A DNA stretch of 64,000 nucleotides from Spirochaetales bacterium (GCA_018433865.1 JAHDQJ010000048.1:1-64000); one strand, 5' to 3'. Shown: positions 38,824 through 48,402, counted from the stretch's first letter. The notes: generated by a model not told the origin, from the letters alone. Translations and numbers: made by a program.

Positions 38824-40395
38824 TCAGGGAAGCATCCTCATTGCCGCACCCTCTTCGACCCTCTTGGCGAATTCCCGAAGCTTCTCCGTTACGTACGCCT
38901 TGTTCTTCTCCCGCTTCGGTACGCGGCTCGCAACCTGACGGATATACCCGATCATCGCGCTGATCAGGTCCTTCTGTTCGCTGATGAAGACGAACTTCGG
39001 ATCGTTGTGCTTGAGCACCAGCATCCCGGAGTTCTGCATCGCGAATATCTGGACATTATGGAGCATGTGCTTGTTCGGGATGATTACCAGATCGAGCAGC
39101 TCGAACTCTTCCAGCAGCTCGATGATTCCCCTCAGGTGTTCATGGAACTCCATCGGCAGATAGCTGACAGGATGCTGCAACAGCAGTTCCGGGATGATCG
39201 CGACGACCTTTCCCTTGAGCACATCGGTGATGCGCGGGAGGCTGATCACCATCTGGAACGTCTTGTCCTTCAGGTGTGCCTTCATGGTATCGATCCGTTT
39301 CTCTTGCTGTGCCACCAGCTCCTGGATCAGACTCTCTTCTGCAGCATTGCGTCTTAGCATCTTCTCCAGCAAGGCAGGTTGCATCGCGGAGAGCATCAGT
39401 CCCTGAAGTCCCACGCCGCTTGTCGAAGTCCCGCTGAAGAGCGTGAGCGTCTCATCCACATACCGGCGGGTCTCCTTGCCGATGAAGGTTCTCACCAGAG
39501 GCTTGCAGAGGGCAAGCTGGCGCAAGAATCCTTCCTGTGCACCCGCGACGATCGCAGCGTCCTGGGAGTAGACATACTGCACGGTGTCCCGGTTCTGTCC
39601 CCGTACGCTGGTGGAGAACACGGTGCAGCAACCTTCCAGGGTGAAGGAGGTGTGCTTGAACATATCATCGCGCTTGTGCGGATAATAGTAGCTGACGATC
39701 GCACCGGTCATGTAGAAGGGCAGCCACCGCTGCACGGCTATCGCAAGCTCATTGCTGTCGCGTGAGAGGGTGTGGATCACCTCGATGCGCATCCCGCGCC
39801 TGATGCACGTGCTCATGAGGAAGACCCACTGTTTCAGGAACTCCGGATTTTCGATGATCCAGTCCATGCTCTCGTCACTGTAGAGATACAGTTTTCGTCC
39901 CTTCTCAGGAGTGTTCATGGCTTGGATCAACAGCTTGATCACTGCCGAGCGCATGCCGTTGATGCCGCTGAACGAGAGGGTATGGACAGGTTCCCCCATA
40001 GGTTCAGCCGGGATGCTCACCTCTTGGATCGCGTGGGATATGCTTCCTGCGGTCCCGATGCTGTCGAGGAGGACTTGGATCGATTTCACGCTGATCTTCG
40101 ACTCACCCATGAGCCAACGCGTGAGGTATTCCGCGATGAGCGTCTCGCTGACGTTCTTGTCCTCCATCTGGTGTCCGGTAAGTTCGAGCAAGGCCACGCG
40201 TTGGAAATCCTGTCTCGCTTGGGTAGCGAAGTAGATGCCGATGAGTTGGATGTACCGTGAATCGTCGCTTGGTTCCCTGGCCCCTGTTCTCCACCTGCTG
40301 ACGAGCGAGGGGTCGATTCCCAGGGCGTTTGCCAGCTTCGTGTTGGTCGTATTGGCCATCTTCATCAACAGGTTGATCTTCTCACTGAATTGCAT
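38824..40395 (-). CDS. Large XRE-type regulator with an unknown C-terminal region
   Basis: Residues 5-55 form a lambda-repressor-like HTH (KINLLMKMANTTNTKLANALGIDPSLVSRWRTGAREPSD). The remaining 460 residues match no family I recognise; they contain hydrophobic strands and helices (LYLYSDESMDWIIENPEFLKQWVFLMSTCIRRGMRIEVIHTLSR) that look like a PLD-type or ligand-binding sensory domain. GGAAGGAAACAACG precedes the ATG at 40395. It diverges from the nucleoside-salvage operon, making that its likely target. Confidence 0.65.
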   Translation of the reverse strand: MQFSEKINLLMKMANTTNTKLANALGIDPSLVSRWRTGAREPSDDSRYIQLIGIYFATQARQDFQRVALLELTGHQMEDKNVSETLIAEYLTRWLMGESKISVKSIQVLLDSIGTAGSISHAIQEVSIPAEPMGEPVHTLSFSGINGMRSAVIKLLIQAMNTPEKGRKLYLYSDESMDWIIENPEFLKQWVFLMSTCIRRGMRIEVIHTLSRDSNELAIAVQRWLPFYMTGAIVSYYYPHKRDDMFKHTSFTLEGCCTVFSTSVRGQNRDTVQYVYSQDAAIVAGAQEGFLRQLALCKPLVRTFIGKETRRYVDETLTLFSGTSTSGVGLQGLMLSAMQPALLEKMLRRNAAEESLIQELVAQQEKRIDTMKAHLKDKTFQMVISLPRITDVLKGKVVAIIPELLLQHPVSYLPMEFHEHLRGIIELLEEFELLDLVIIPNKHMLHNVQIFAMQNSGMLVLKHNDPKFVFISEQKDLISAMIGYIRQVASRVPKREKNKAYVTEKLREFAKRVEEGAAMRMLP

Positions 40396-40594
40396 CGTTG
40401 TTTCCTTCCCACAGTTCCTTGCCTGCCAGTATAGCAAGAAAGCCGGGGGTGTACTACTGTTGATTGACCTTCATGACAAAAAGTCAAGAAAAGTCATTCC
40501 CGTGACAATGCGAGAAAACTGCTTTCCCATCACATGCCGCTGTGGTATGTTGAGAACTGATCGAAGCACATGCAGATGTGCCCAGGAGGTGTTC

Positions 40595-41101
40595 ATGTCC
40601 GTTTGTGTCGCACAGCCGACCGCGAAGGATATCGAGCTGCTGTATGAGACCGCACGGATCGCAGCTCAGTCGCGCCGTGATGGGAACCATCCCTTCGGTG
40701 CATTGCTCGCGGATCGGGATGGCAACATCCTCATGGAGCAGGCAAACGAGGTCGTCTCCACCCATAACGATTGCGGCCATGCGGAGACGATGCTCCTGAT
40801 GCGCGCCGCGAAAGCGTACGACAGGGAATTCCTCGCGACCTGCTCCCTCTACACCAGTGTCGAGCCGTGTGTCATGTGCAGCGGTGCCCTCTATTGGGCG
40901 AACGTCGGCCGGTTGGTCTACGCGCTCACCGAATCCAAGCTCCTCGGCATGACCGGAGGAAATCCGGAGAATCCCACATTCGACCTCCCGTGCAAGGAGG
41001 TGCTTGCACACGGGCAGAAGGACATCGTGATCGTGGGACCAGTGGATGATGCGGCCCTGATCGCGCGTATCGTGCATGATCACGAAGGTTTCTGGGATTG
41101 A
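40595..41101 (+). CDS. Nucleoside/nucleobase deaminase (CMP/dCMP deaminase fold)
   Basis: AGGAGGTGTTC precedes the ATG at 40595; the longer frame upstream is not used. Zinc-site motifs CGHAETML (His ligand, catalytic Glu) and EPCVMCSGALYW (two Cys ligands) mark the cytidine-deaminase superfamily. The HPFGALLADRDG and PENPTFDLPC segments recall TadA/guanine-deaminase-like enzymes. First gene of an operon with MtnA- and MtnP-like enzymes, so it likely deaminates a purine base or nucleoside there. Confidence 0.88.
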   Translation: MSVCVAQPTAKDIELLYETARIAAQSRRDGNHPFGALLADRDGNILMEQANEVVSTHNDCGHAETMLLMRAAKAYDREFLATCSLYTSVEPCVMCSGALYWANVGRLVYALTESKLLGMTGGNPENPTFDLPCKEVLAHGQKDIVIVGPVDDAALIARIVHDHEGFWD

Positions 41102-41114
41102 AGGCGGCACAGAG

Positions 41115-42194
41115 ATGATCTTGGACGATCGGCTTCCCACCATCCTGAGAAAAACCTACATCGCACGTATCGAAGGCGACCGTTTGCTGATCGGAGATCG
41201 GCGCCGCTACCCATGGGAGATCAGCTGCGTCGCCTGTGCTAGCGTGCAACAGGTCGCCGATGCGATCAGGGCGATGGTCACCCAAGGCGGAGGTCCGTTG
41301 CAGGTAGCCCTGACCACCATGCGCCTTGTGGCCAGATGGATCCATGCGGGCCTCCAACCCGATCGCCTTGATACATTCGTGCATGCGGCAAACCTCCTCG
41401 CCGAAGCGAGGCCGACCAACACCACGATGGCCCGTACGCTGAAGGACTTCGTGGTCGACCTCTCTGTGTGGTATCATTGCCAGTCCATCAGATCATCACA
41501 TGACAGGGATCTGGTCAGCTTCACCGACAGCCTCCTGGACGCTGTGGAAGAACGGTTCGACCATGCATATGAATCGATGAGCGATCTCGGAGCCTCGTTG
41601 ATAACCGGGGACGAGGGCGTGCTCACCACCTGCTTCGCCGAACACAGCTTCACCCTCAGCATGCTCAAGGCGACCGAGCGGGGAAACCGGGTGACGGTCT
41701 ACGTCCCGGAGACCCGTCCCTACCTGCAGGGCTCACGACTCACCGCCCCGTCGTTGGCACAGCTGGGCATCAGCGTCAAGCTGGTGACCGACGGCATGGG
41801 ATCGCACCTGATGGGTGAGGGATTGGTCGACCATTACCTGACTGCCGCCGACCTGGTCGCGATGGACGGCACGGTCGTGAACAAGGTAGGGACCTTGGCG
41901 AATGCCATAGGAGCCCATCACTATCATATTCCCTACCATGTCTTCGCAGTCAGCCCCGATCCGACGAAACTCACCCGGAAGGACATCGTCATGGAGATGC
42001 GTGACGGCGGCGAAGTGCGACGGTGCGGTACCAGCGCAACCACCTTGGATTCCATCGAAGCGCTCTATCCTGCATTCGACTGCATCGACGCATCCTTGGT
42101 GGATGCGATCATCACACCCAAGGGCATGATATCTCCGGCGGACATCAGTATGCACTACAAAGTGGCCGGTACGGACAAAGGAGCTTCAACATGA
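41115..42194 (+). CDS. MtnA-like (eIF2B-related) sugar-phosphate isomerase
   Basis: Members isomerise methylthioribose-1-phosphate or ribose-1,5-bisphosphate. The family catalytic Cys is present in VLTTCFAEHS and the Asp in LVAMDGTVVNKVGTLANAIGA; PETRPYLQGSRLTA is the conserved substrate loop. The N-terminal half is more diverged than ordinary MtnA, so the substrate may differ from methylthioribose. Start at 41115 after GAAGGCGGCAC. Operon with the deaminase (13-base gap) and the phosphorylase (ATGA overlap). Confidence 0.82.
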   Translation: MILDDRLPTILRKTYIARIEGDRLLIGDRRRYPWEISCVACASVQQVADAIRAMVTQGGGPLQVALTTMRLVARWIHAGLQPDRLDTFVHAANLLAEARPTNTTMARTLKDFVVDLSVWYHCQSIRSSHDRDLVSFTDSLLDAVEERFDHAYESMSDLGASLITGDEGVLTTCFAEHSFTLSMLKATERGNRVTVYVPETRPYLQGSRLTAPSLAQLGISVKLVTDGMGSHLMGEGLVDHYLTAADLVAMDGTVVNKVGTLANAIGAHHYHIPYHVFAVSPDPTKLTRKDIVMEMRDGGEVRRCGTSATTLDSIEALYPAFDCIDASLVDAIITPKGMISPADISMHYKVAGTDKGAST

Positions 42195-42934
42195 AATCGG
42201 CGATCATCGGGGGAACCGGATGCCAGCGTCTGGTGAACAAGGAATCGGTGCGGCATGAGATTTCCACTCCCTACGGACACGCGGTGGTGTTCGAGCGGTA
42301 TGAAGGGCCCGATACCCTCTATTTCCTGTTGCGACACGGAGAGGGACACCGCGTGCCTCCCCACCTAGTGAACTATCGTGCGAACATCGCCGCGCTTCGC
42401 CAGCTCGGCGTGACCCAGGCGATCGGCATCTACGCCGTCGGCTCGATCACCAGCGTCGTGCTTCCTAGGATGCTCGGGGTGATCGACCAGTTCATCGATT
42501 TCACCGGGGGAGGGCGGGAGGCGACCTTTTTCACCGGAGCGGATGCGGGGGTGAAGCATGTGCCGATGGTGAGTCCCTACAGCAAGCGATTGCGGACCAG
42601 CCTCATCATGGAGGCTTCCAGGATGGATATCCCGCTCAGTCCGAAAGGCACCTATGTCTGCACGAACGGACCGAGGCTGGAGACTCCCGCGGAGATCGCA
42701 ATGTTCCGCCGTTGGGGTGCCGACTATGTGGGGATGACCGCCGCGACGGAGACAATCCTCGCCAACGAAGCGGGGATCGAGTTCGCCGGGACGGTCTACT
42801 CCCTCAATTGGGCAGCCGGGCTCGATGCCGAAGGATTCAGCTTCATCGAGGAAGAGATAGCCGACCGGGCGATAGATCGCCTGCAGCGGCTGGTCGAATC
42901 GGCCTTGCACCTGGGCAAGAACGCCGTTCGGTAG
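42191..42934 (+). CDS. MTA/purine nucleoside phosphorylase (MtnP-like)
   Basis: The ATG overlaps the isomerase stop and follows AAAGGAG. Signatures are AIIGGTG at the start, LRHGEGHRVPPHLVNYRANIAALRQLGV, and TNGPRLETPAEIAMFRRWGADYVGMTAATETILANEAG, the MTAP/PNP family 2 core. It releases a purine base from a nucleoside with phosphate, giving ribose-1-phosphate or methylthioribose-1-phosphate, which the preceding isomerase could take on. Together they form a purine or MTA salvage route. Confidence 0.88.
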   Translation: MKSAIIGGTGCQRLVNKESVRHEISTPYGHAVVFERYEGPDTLYFLLRHGEGHRVPPHLVNYRANIAALRQLGVTQAIGIYAVGSITSVVLPRMLGVIDQFIDFTGGGREATFFTGADAGVKHVPMVSPYSKRLRTSLIMEASRMDIPLSPKGTYVCTNGPRLETPAEIAMFRRWGADYVGMTAATETILANEAGIEFAGTVYSLNWAAGLDAEGFSFIEEEIADRAIDRLQRLVESALHLGKNAVR

Positions 42935-42943
42935 GAGCCGCAG

Positions 42944-44062
42944 ATGGCTACCTTGGAAGGCGAGATTCACCTGGAGGGCACAGACATCGTCATCCGCTCG
43001 GTCCTGCCCGATGATGCCGATGCTCTGGTATCCTACCTGATGCGCATCACGTCCCAATCGGACAACCTCACCTTCGAAAGTGACGAGAGTGCCCTGTTCG
43101 CAGATGAACGGCTGTTCATCGAGACATTGGAAGCCTCGGAGAATGCGTTGGCGTTGATCGCACTGCAAGGAGATCAGATTGTCGGCAGCATCACCTTCAT
43201 GGGCGGGAAGAGGCCGAAGTGTGCCCATGCGGGAGAATTCGGCATCTCCGTCGACCGCCAGTGGTGGGGGAAGGGGATCGCACATGCGTTGATGAAGGCG
43301 ATGATCGGGTGGGCCAGAGGCGCGTCCATAGCGAAGATCGATCTGGAGGTCCGTACCGACAACCATCGCGCCATCGCACTCTATCATGATTTCGGATTCG
43401 TGGAAGAGGGGGTGATCCGCGAAGCACTGGTCATCGAAGGCCGGACGGTCGACCTGATGCACATGGGATTGCGCATCGGGGATGACCTTTCGGCCCGACC
43501 GTTCACCGTATCATCCGTTCCGAGGAGCTCCCCGGTCAGGCCGGTGACCATCAGGGAGGCACAACCTTCGGACGCCGAGGCGATTCTTTCGCTCGTCGAC
43601 CGCATAGCCCGTGAGACTCCGTTCTTGGAAATCGGTAGCGAGGGGATCGGACTCTCCGTGGTCGAGGAGCAGGCCATACTCTCCCGCTTCGCCAGTTCCG
43701 ACCGCATGCTCTACCTCGTGGCGTTCCTGGCGAGCGGTGAGCCGATCGGACTGCTCACCTGCACCGCTGGCGAGCGGAAGCGACTGCGGCATTCCTGTCA
43801 GTTCAGCCTCATGGTCGATGCCCCGTGGCGGGGCAACGGTATCGGGAGCGCCCTCATCCAACGGATGCTCCTCTGGGCACAGAGGAGCAACATCAGAAGG
43901 ATAGGATTGCACGTACACGCGCAAAACCATACGGCCATAGCGTTGTACCGCAGATTCGGTTTCGTCACCGAAGCGGTGATCTCACGGGCGTTCTTGCAGC
44001 ACGGTTCGTACCAGGAGGCCCTGGCAATGGCTCTGTTGTTCGACCACAAGAAGCCCGTGTGA
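42944..44062 (+). CDS. Two fused GNAT acetyltransferase domains
   Basis: Residues about 10-180 and 200-368 are both complete GNAT folds. In each the acetyl-CoA loop is visible: QWWGKGIAHALMKAM and PWRGNGIGSALIQRM, followed by the ALYHDFGF and ALYRRFGF strands. The N-terminal half resembles bacterial ribosomal-protein or phosphinothricin-like acetyltransferases. The fusion may have arisen by duplication. It ends the deaminase-MtnA-MtnP operon, 9 bases after the phosphorylase. Substrate unknown. Confidence 0.88.
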   Translation: MATLEGEIHLEGTDIVIRSVLPDDADALVSYLMRITSQSDNLTFESDESALFADERLFIETLEASENALALIALQGDQIVGSITFMGGKRPKCAHAGEFGISVDRQWWGKGIAHALMKAMIGWARGASIAKIDLEVRTDNHRAIALYHDFGFVEEGVIREALVIEGRTVDLMHMGLRIGDDLSARPFTVSSVPRSSPVRPVTIREAQPSDAEAILSLVDRIARETPFLEIGSEGIGLSVVEEQAILSRFASSDRMLYLVAFLASGEPIGLLTCTAGERKRLRHSCQFSLMVDAPWRGNGIGSALIQRMLLWAQRSNIRRIGLHVHAQNHTAIALYRRFGFVTEAVISRAFLQHGSYQEALAMALLFDHKKPV

Positions 44063-44075
44063 GCTGCCTTCAGGC

Positions 44076-45152
44076 TCAGTTCACGTAGCGGATCGTCTGC
44101 CAGATCTCATTGTACTTGTCCAGGTCTTCCCCCACGTCGTACTTCAGCTCGTATGCTGCCATATCTTCTCCGCGGTAGAACGGCTGTACCGTCATGAGTG
44201 CACCGGCTTCGGTATGCACGGTCGCGGGGTAGTGGAACCGGTCGAGGAACTCGGCATAGATTTCAGGCCGGTGGATGAAGTTGATGAACTCATGTGCCAG
44301 CTCGACATTCTTGGCTCCGGTGGGAATCACCATCGAGTCGAGGTACATCGGGCCTCCCTCGGGAGGGAGGAAGAAGTCGACCTCGCCCCACCTGCTCTCA
44401 TCCAGCTCTTCGAAGACAGCCTCCGCATAGCCGTGCACGACCCAGAACTCACCGGTCGAGAAGCTCTTCGCGAACCCCTCGGCGTCGAACTTGACGAGAT
44501 TTGGCTTCCACTGCTCGTTGATGAGCTTCTGCGCCGCGGCCAGCTCGGCAGGATCGGTCGAATTGACCGAGTAACCGAGGTGTGCCAGGGCATCGCCCAT
44601 GACTTCGCGCATGTCATCCAGCATGCTCATGCGCCCTTTCAGGCGGGTATCGGCGAAGATGCTCCAGTCCCGTGCATAGGAGGAGACTTTCGTCTTGTTC
44701 ACCGCGATTCCCGTCGCGCCTGAGGAGTAGGGTACCGACCAGCGCATCTGAGGATCGTAAGTTGCCTTCTCAAGGATCATCGGGTTGATGTAGCGGAGGT
44801 TGGGAATCTTGGCATGGTCGATCTCATGCACCATCTTCTGGTTGATCATGATCGAGGTATAGTCCTGGCTCGGGAATACGATGTCATATCCGCTGCCGCC
44901 CGCCTTGAGCTTCGCGAACATATCTTCGTTCGAAGCGAAGTAGTCGAGCACCACTTTCACGCCGAACTCCTTCTCGAACTTCTCGATCACCGATTCGGGT
45001 GTGTAGTAGGTCCAGTTATAGAGATACAATGTCTTTCCGCCACGTGCGGATGCGTCGGATTTCGTGCATCCGGTGGCGAGCACGAGTGTTGCGATCACGA
45101 GCGCCGCGGCAAGAATTGCCGTCAGCTTCCTTGTGTGGTTCTTTCTTTCCAT
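44076..45152 (-). CDS. potD: Spermidine/putrescine-binding lipoprotein PotD
   Basis: The lipobox LATGC near residue 28 makes it a membrane-anchored binding protein. The mature part (TLYLYNWTYYTPESVIEKFEKEFGVKVVLDYFASNEDMFAKL, YDIVFPSQDYTSIMI) is typical of PotD/PotF, and acidic and aromatic residues suited to polyamine binding (YSSGATGIAVN, GMA/WTVVHGYAE) are present. It follows potABC. The ATG at 45152 has GGGAGGACACC upstream. Specific polyamine uncertain. Confidence 0.92.
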   Translation of the reverse strand: MERKNHTRKLTAILAAALVIATLVLATGCTKSDASARGGKTLYLYNWTYYTPESVIEKFEKEFGVKVVLDYFASNEDMFAKLKAGGSGYDIVFPSQDYTSIMINQKMVHEIDHAKIPNLRYINPMILEKATYDPQMRWSVPYSSGATGIAVNKTKVSSYARDWSIFADTRLKGRMSMLDDMREVMGDALAHLGYSVNSTDPAELAAAQKLINEQWKPNLVKFDAEGFAKSFSTGEFWVVHGYAEAVFEELDESRWGEVDFFLPPEGGPMYLDSMVIPTGAKNVELAHEFINFIHRPEIYAEFLDRFHYPATVHTEAGALMTVQPFYRGEDMAAYELKYDVGEDLDKYNEIWQTIRYVN

Positions 45153-45178
45153 GGTGTCCTCCCAATGGGGATATCCGG

Positions 45179-45215
45179 GCGCCCAGGACAACCATACGGC
45201 CATACCCTGGGACGC
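45179..45215. other. Inverted repeat between potC and potD
   Basis: GCGCCCAGG and CCTGGGACGC (one-base difference) can form a hairpin in the potC-potD intergenic RNA. Such structures often stabilise the transcript end or set extra expression of the binding protein relative to the permease. Confidence 0.5.
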
Positions 45216-45246
45216 GTTCTCACGAAGCGATGTGACGTAGGAGCGA

Positions 45247-46149
45247 CTAACTCGATGCAGCGATCGTCTTGAGGAAACGGCGGAACAGCAACGCGATCAG
45301 CATGATACCCAGGATGAGCACCAGCGAGAGGGCATTGATGACCGGCGAGACCCCGTAACGGATCATCGAGTAGACATACAGGGGCAGGGTTGCCGACCCC
45401 GGACCCGAAACGAAGAACGTGATGACGAAATCCTCGAGGCTCATCGTGACCGCCATCAGCATTCCGGACATGACTCCGGGCATGATCGACGGGATGATCA
45501 CCTTGACGAGCGTCTGCATCTCTGTCGCTCCCAGGTCCCGTGCCGCCTCGATGATGGAGAAGTCGAACTCATCCAATCGGGCCGAGACGAGGAGGAAGAC
45601 GAACGGCAGGTTGAAGGTCGTGTGGGCGACGAAGATCGTGAACATGCCGAGCGGAATGCGCACGGCGGTGAAGAAGATCAGCATCGAGATACCGATGATG
45701 ACCTCGGGCAGGACCATCGGAAGGAAGCTGACCGTCTGGATGTATGCGCGACTCTTGAACTTGTACCACTTGATCCCCACGGCAGCGAGCGAACCGAGGA
45801 TCGTCGCCACCAGCGAGCTGGTGATGGCGATGATGAAACTATTGCCGAACGCACGCCACAGCTCTTTCGAATCGAAGAAGAGCTTCTCGTACCAGACGAG
45901 GGAAAACCCGTTCCAGCGCATGCCGCGGGTGGCGTTGAACGAGTAGGTGATCACCACGAACAGCGGCATGAAGAGAAAGAGAATCACCAGGACCAGCATG
46001 ATGTTCGAAAATCCGAATTTCCGATGATCCTGGAACACCTGGTTCCGCGGAATCCTGTACGGTCCGGAACTTCCTTTGTGTTCCTCAACCAGGCGGGAGG
46101 GCTCCAGGCGCTTCTTCTTGACGATCCTCTCCTGTCCTTTTCCGTTCAT
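45247..46149 (-). CDS. potC: Spermidine/putrescine permease PotC
   Basis: Six spans and the binding-protein-dependent signature RDLGATEMQTLVKVIIPSIMPGVMSGMLMAV identify the second permease. A long basic cytoplasmic tail (about 45 residues) precedes the first span. Its ATG overlaps the potB stop. Pairs with PotB and PotA. Confidence 0.92.
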   Translation of the reverse strand: MNGKGQERIVKKKRLEPSRLVEEHKGSSGPYRIPRNQVFQDHRKFGFSNIMLVLVILFLFMPLFVVITYSFNATRGMRWNGFSLVWYEKLFFDSKELWRAFGNSFIIAITSSLVATILGSLAAVGIKWYKFKSRAYIQTVSFLPMVLPEVIIGISMLIFFTAVRIPLGMFTIFVAHTTFNLPFVFLLVSARLDEFDFSIIEAARDLGATEMQTLVKVIIPSIMPGVMSGMLMAVTMSLEDFVITFFVSGPGSATLPLYVYSMIRYGVSPVINALSLVLILGIMLIALLFRRFLKTIAASS

Positions 46150-47051
46150 GAGAGGCCTCCGTTCGTATCGGCGACCTGGACGACACTCTTCTGGCGGGCC
46201 TTCTCACTCGCGTTCGAGGTCATCATCCAGATGACGCCGATGGTACTCAGCACCGTCAGCACGAGGCTGAAGGCTGATGCGAGCGGCCAGTTGCGGGTCT
46301 TGGTCACCTGGTCGACGATGATGTTGCCGATCAGGTAGGAGTCTTTTCCTCCGACGAGGAGGGGAACGGTATAGGCACCGAATATTGGGATGAACGTGAA
46401 GATGAGTGCGGTGATGATCCCGCTGCGGATGTTCGGCAGCAGGACCTTGACGATCGACTCGGCTTTCGTCGCGCCGAGATCCCTGGCAGCCTCGAGCAGT
46501 TGGAAATCGAACTTGTCGATCGTGGTGAACAGCGGGAGGATGGCAAAGGGAATGTACATGTAGATCAGCACGGTGATCACCGCGCCTTGGTTGTAGATCA
46601 ACGGAAGGCTCTCACTGATGAGCCCGATGGCCTTCAGCGCCTCGTTCACGAATCCCTCGCTCGAGAGGATCGCTATCCAGGCGTAGATGCGGATCAGCGA
46701 GTTGGTCCAGAACGGTACGATGACCAGCGCGAGCCAGAGGACCTGGTTGCGGCTGCGTGCCATCGCGTAGCCGCAGGGCAGGGCGAGCAGGATGGTGAAA
46801 CATGTGGCCAGCGTGGCTACCCAAAGCGTCCTGAACAGCACCCGCATGAAGTTCGGGTTGAACATCTGTTGGTAGGCAGAAAGGGTGAACTCCCATTCCA
46901 CACCGCCGTAGAGCCCTTTCTTGAGGAAACTGTAGAGGATGATGATCCCGAGCGGGACCAAGAAGAACACAGTCAGCCACAACCCCATGGGAGCCGAGTA
47001 GGTGATCCCCAGCCGTCTCCCCCGCCGTTCTTGCAGGTGGTGGGTGTTCAT
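46146..47051 (-). CDS. potB: Spermidine/putrescine permease PotB
   Basis: Six spans (first: LWLTVFFLVPLGIIILYSFL) and the EAA loop RDLGATKAESIVKVLLPNIRSGIITALIFTFIPIFGAYTVPLLVGG are standard. The start overlaps the end of potA by four bases. With PotC it forms the polyamine channel. Confidence 0.93.
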   Translation of the reverse strand: MNTHHLQERRGRRLGITYSAPMGLWLTVFFLVPLGIIILYSFLKKGLYGGVEWEFTLSAYQQMFNPNFMRVLFRTLWVATLATCFTILLALPCGYAMARSRNQVLWLALVIVPFWTNSLIRIYAWIAILSSEGFVNEALKAIGLISESLPLIYNQGAVITVLIYMYIPFAILPLFTTIDKFDFQLLEAARDLGATKAESIVKVLLPNIRSGIITALIFTFIPIFGAYTVPLLVGGKDSYLIGNIIVDQVTKTRNWPLASAFSLVLTVLSTIGVIWMMTSNASEKARQKSVVQVADTNGGLS

Positions 47052-48172
47052 CGGTCGACCACCTCCACGATATAGCCGTCCTCGGCGCTCCAGGAGACGT
47101 AGACCTGGTCCTTCCAGTCGATGTCGGGCCCCTCGTCCATGTAGTTGGCGTGCTGCTGTATCACCTTGATCACCGTGCCGTTCTCGAGGCTGACGTAGTA
47201 CTTGGATTGGAATCCGCTGTAGATGGGTTCCTCGACAATCCCCTTGAAGAGGTTGATGTCCTTGCCCACCTTGGTCGGCATGTCTCCGGTGATCTTCAGC
47301 TTCTCAGGACGCACGGTGAACGATACATGTTGGCCGACCGACAGATTGTCATAATCGGTCACCTTGATGGTCGTGCCGAGCGCCGGGATATCCAGGGTGG
47401 TCATGTAGTAGTCCTCATAGGGGACGCACTCCTTGACCTCTGCGGAGAACAGGTTCGTCTCCCCGATGAAGCGGGCGACGAAGTCGGTGGCGGGACTCTC
47501 GTAGATCTCATAGGGCGTGCCGATCTGCAACACCTTGCCTTTGTTCATCACCGCGATGCGATCGCTCACCGAGAGCGCCTCGCTCTGGTCGTGGGTGACG
47601 TAGATGAAGGTGATGCCGATCTGGTCGTGCAGGTGATCGAGTTCGACCAGCAGGTTCTGGCGAAGTTTCGCATCGAGTGCGGAGAGCGGTTCGTCAAGCA
47701 ACAGGACGCTCGGCTCGTTGATCAGCGCCCGCGCGATCGCGACCCGCTGTCTCTGGCCGCCGCTGAGCATGTTGGGCTTCTTGTCCATGTGGGCTTCGAG
47801 CTGCACGAGATGCAGGTACTCGCGGACCTTCGCATCCAGCGTCGTCGCGGGAACTTTCTTGAGACGCAGGGGAAATGCCACATTCTCATACACGCTGAGA
47901 TGCGGGAACAGTGCGTAGCTCTGGAACACCGTGTTCACTTGCCGTTTGTCGGGTGGAAGCGGGAGGATGTTCTTGCCATCCAAGAGAACCACTCCCTCAT
48001 CGGGCGTGTCAAAGCCGGCGATGATCCGCAGGAGTGTGGTTTTTCCGCAACCGGAAGGACCGAGAAGGGAGAAGAACTCTCCTTTCCTGATTTCTATGCT
48101 CACGTCGTCGAGGGCCTTGAAACTACCGTATGCCCGCGACACGTCCTTGACCGTGACGTCAAAACCTTTCAA
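47048..48172 (-). CDS. potA: Spermidine/putrescine ABC transporter ATPase PotA
   Basis: Walker A GPSGCGKTTLLR, signature LSGGQRQRVAIARAL, Walker B VLLLDEPLSALD and the switch His in VTHDQSEALSVSD are complete. The C-terminal third is a TOBE/OB regulatory domain (IGETNLFSAEV, VSFTVRPEKLKI). The start is TTG, reading from AAGGGAAAGAGA; no ATG fits. First gene of potABCD, driven by the TTGACA promoter upstream. Confidence 0.95.
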   Translation of the reverse strand: MKGFDVTVKDVSRAYGSFKALDDVSIEIRKGEFFSLLGPSGCGKTTLLRIIAGFDTPDEGVVLLDGKNILPLPPDKRQVNTVFQSYALFPHLSVYENVAFPLRLKKVPATTLDAKVREYLHLVQLEAHMDKKPNMLSGGQRQRVAIARALINEPSVLLLDEPLSALDAKLRQNLLVELDHLHDQIGITFIYVTHDQSEALSVSDRIAVMNKGKVLQIGTPYEIYESPATDFVARFIGETNLFSAEVKECVPYEDYYMTTLDIPALGTTIKVTDYDNLSVGQHVSFTVRPEKLKITGDMPTKVGKDINLFKGIVEEPIYSGFQSKYYVSLENGTVIKVIQQHANYMDEGPDIDWKDQVYVSWSAEDGYIVEVVDR

Positions 48173-48248
48173 TCTCTTTCCCTTTCCTCCTTGTAGCCGT
48201 GTTGCCCGATCTTGGGAAAAGACGGGGGACTACTGCACGCACGCGATA

Positions 48249-48277
48249 CTTTTAGGGTATTTCCCGCGCGATGTCAA
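48249..48277 (-). promoter_or_regulatory. Promoter of the pot operon
   Basis: Reading left, TTGACA (48277-48272), 17 bases and TAAAAG (48254-48249) precede potA by about 76 bases. The -35 is consensus; the -10 is weaker. Spacing and position support it. Confidence 0.6.
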
Positions 48278-48362
48278 TATAAAAGGAGATTCATTTTTGC
48301 ATGATTTGCAACTACTTGTATCAAAAATAATTGCAAGAGGTCGCTTTGTGGGATTGGTGAAA

Positions 48363-48390
48363 CCGGGGGAGGCAGACAGCCTTCCCCCGG
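48363..48390 (-). terminator. Hairpin after gnd
   Basis: CCGGGGGAAGGC and GCCTCCCCCGG pair (one unpaired base) around TGTCT, then TTTCACC follows in the gnd direction. It ends the gnd transcript before the pot promoter region. Confidence 0.7.
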
Positions 48391-48402
48391 GTAAGCCGAA
48401 GG

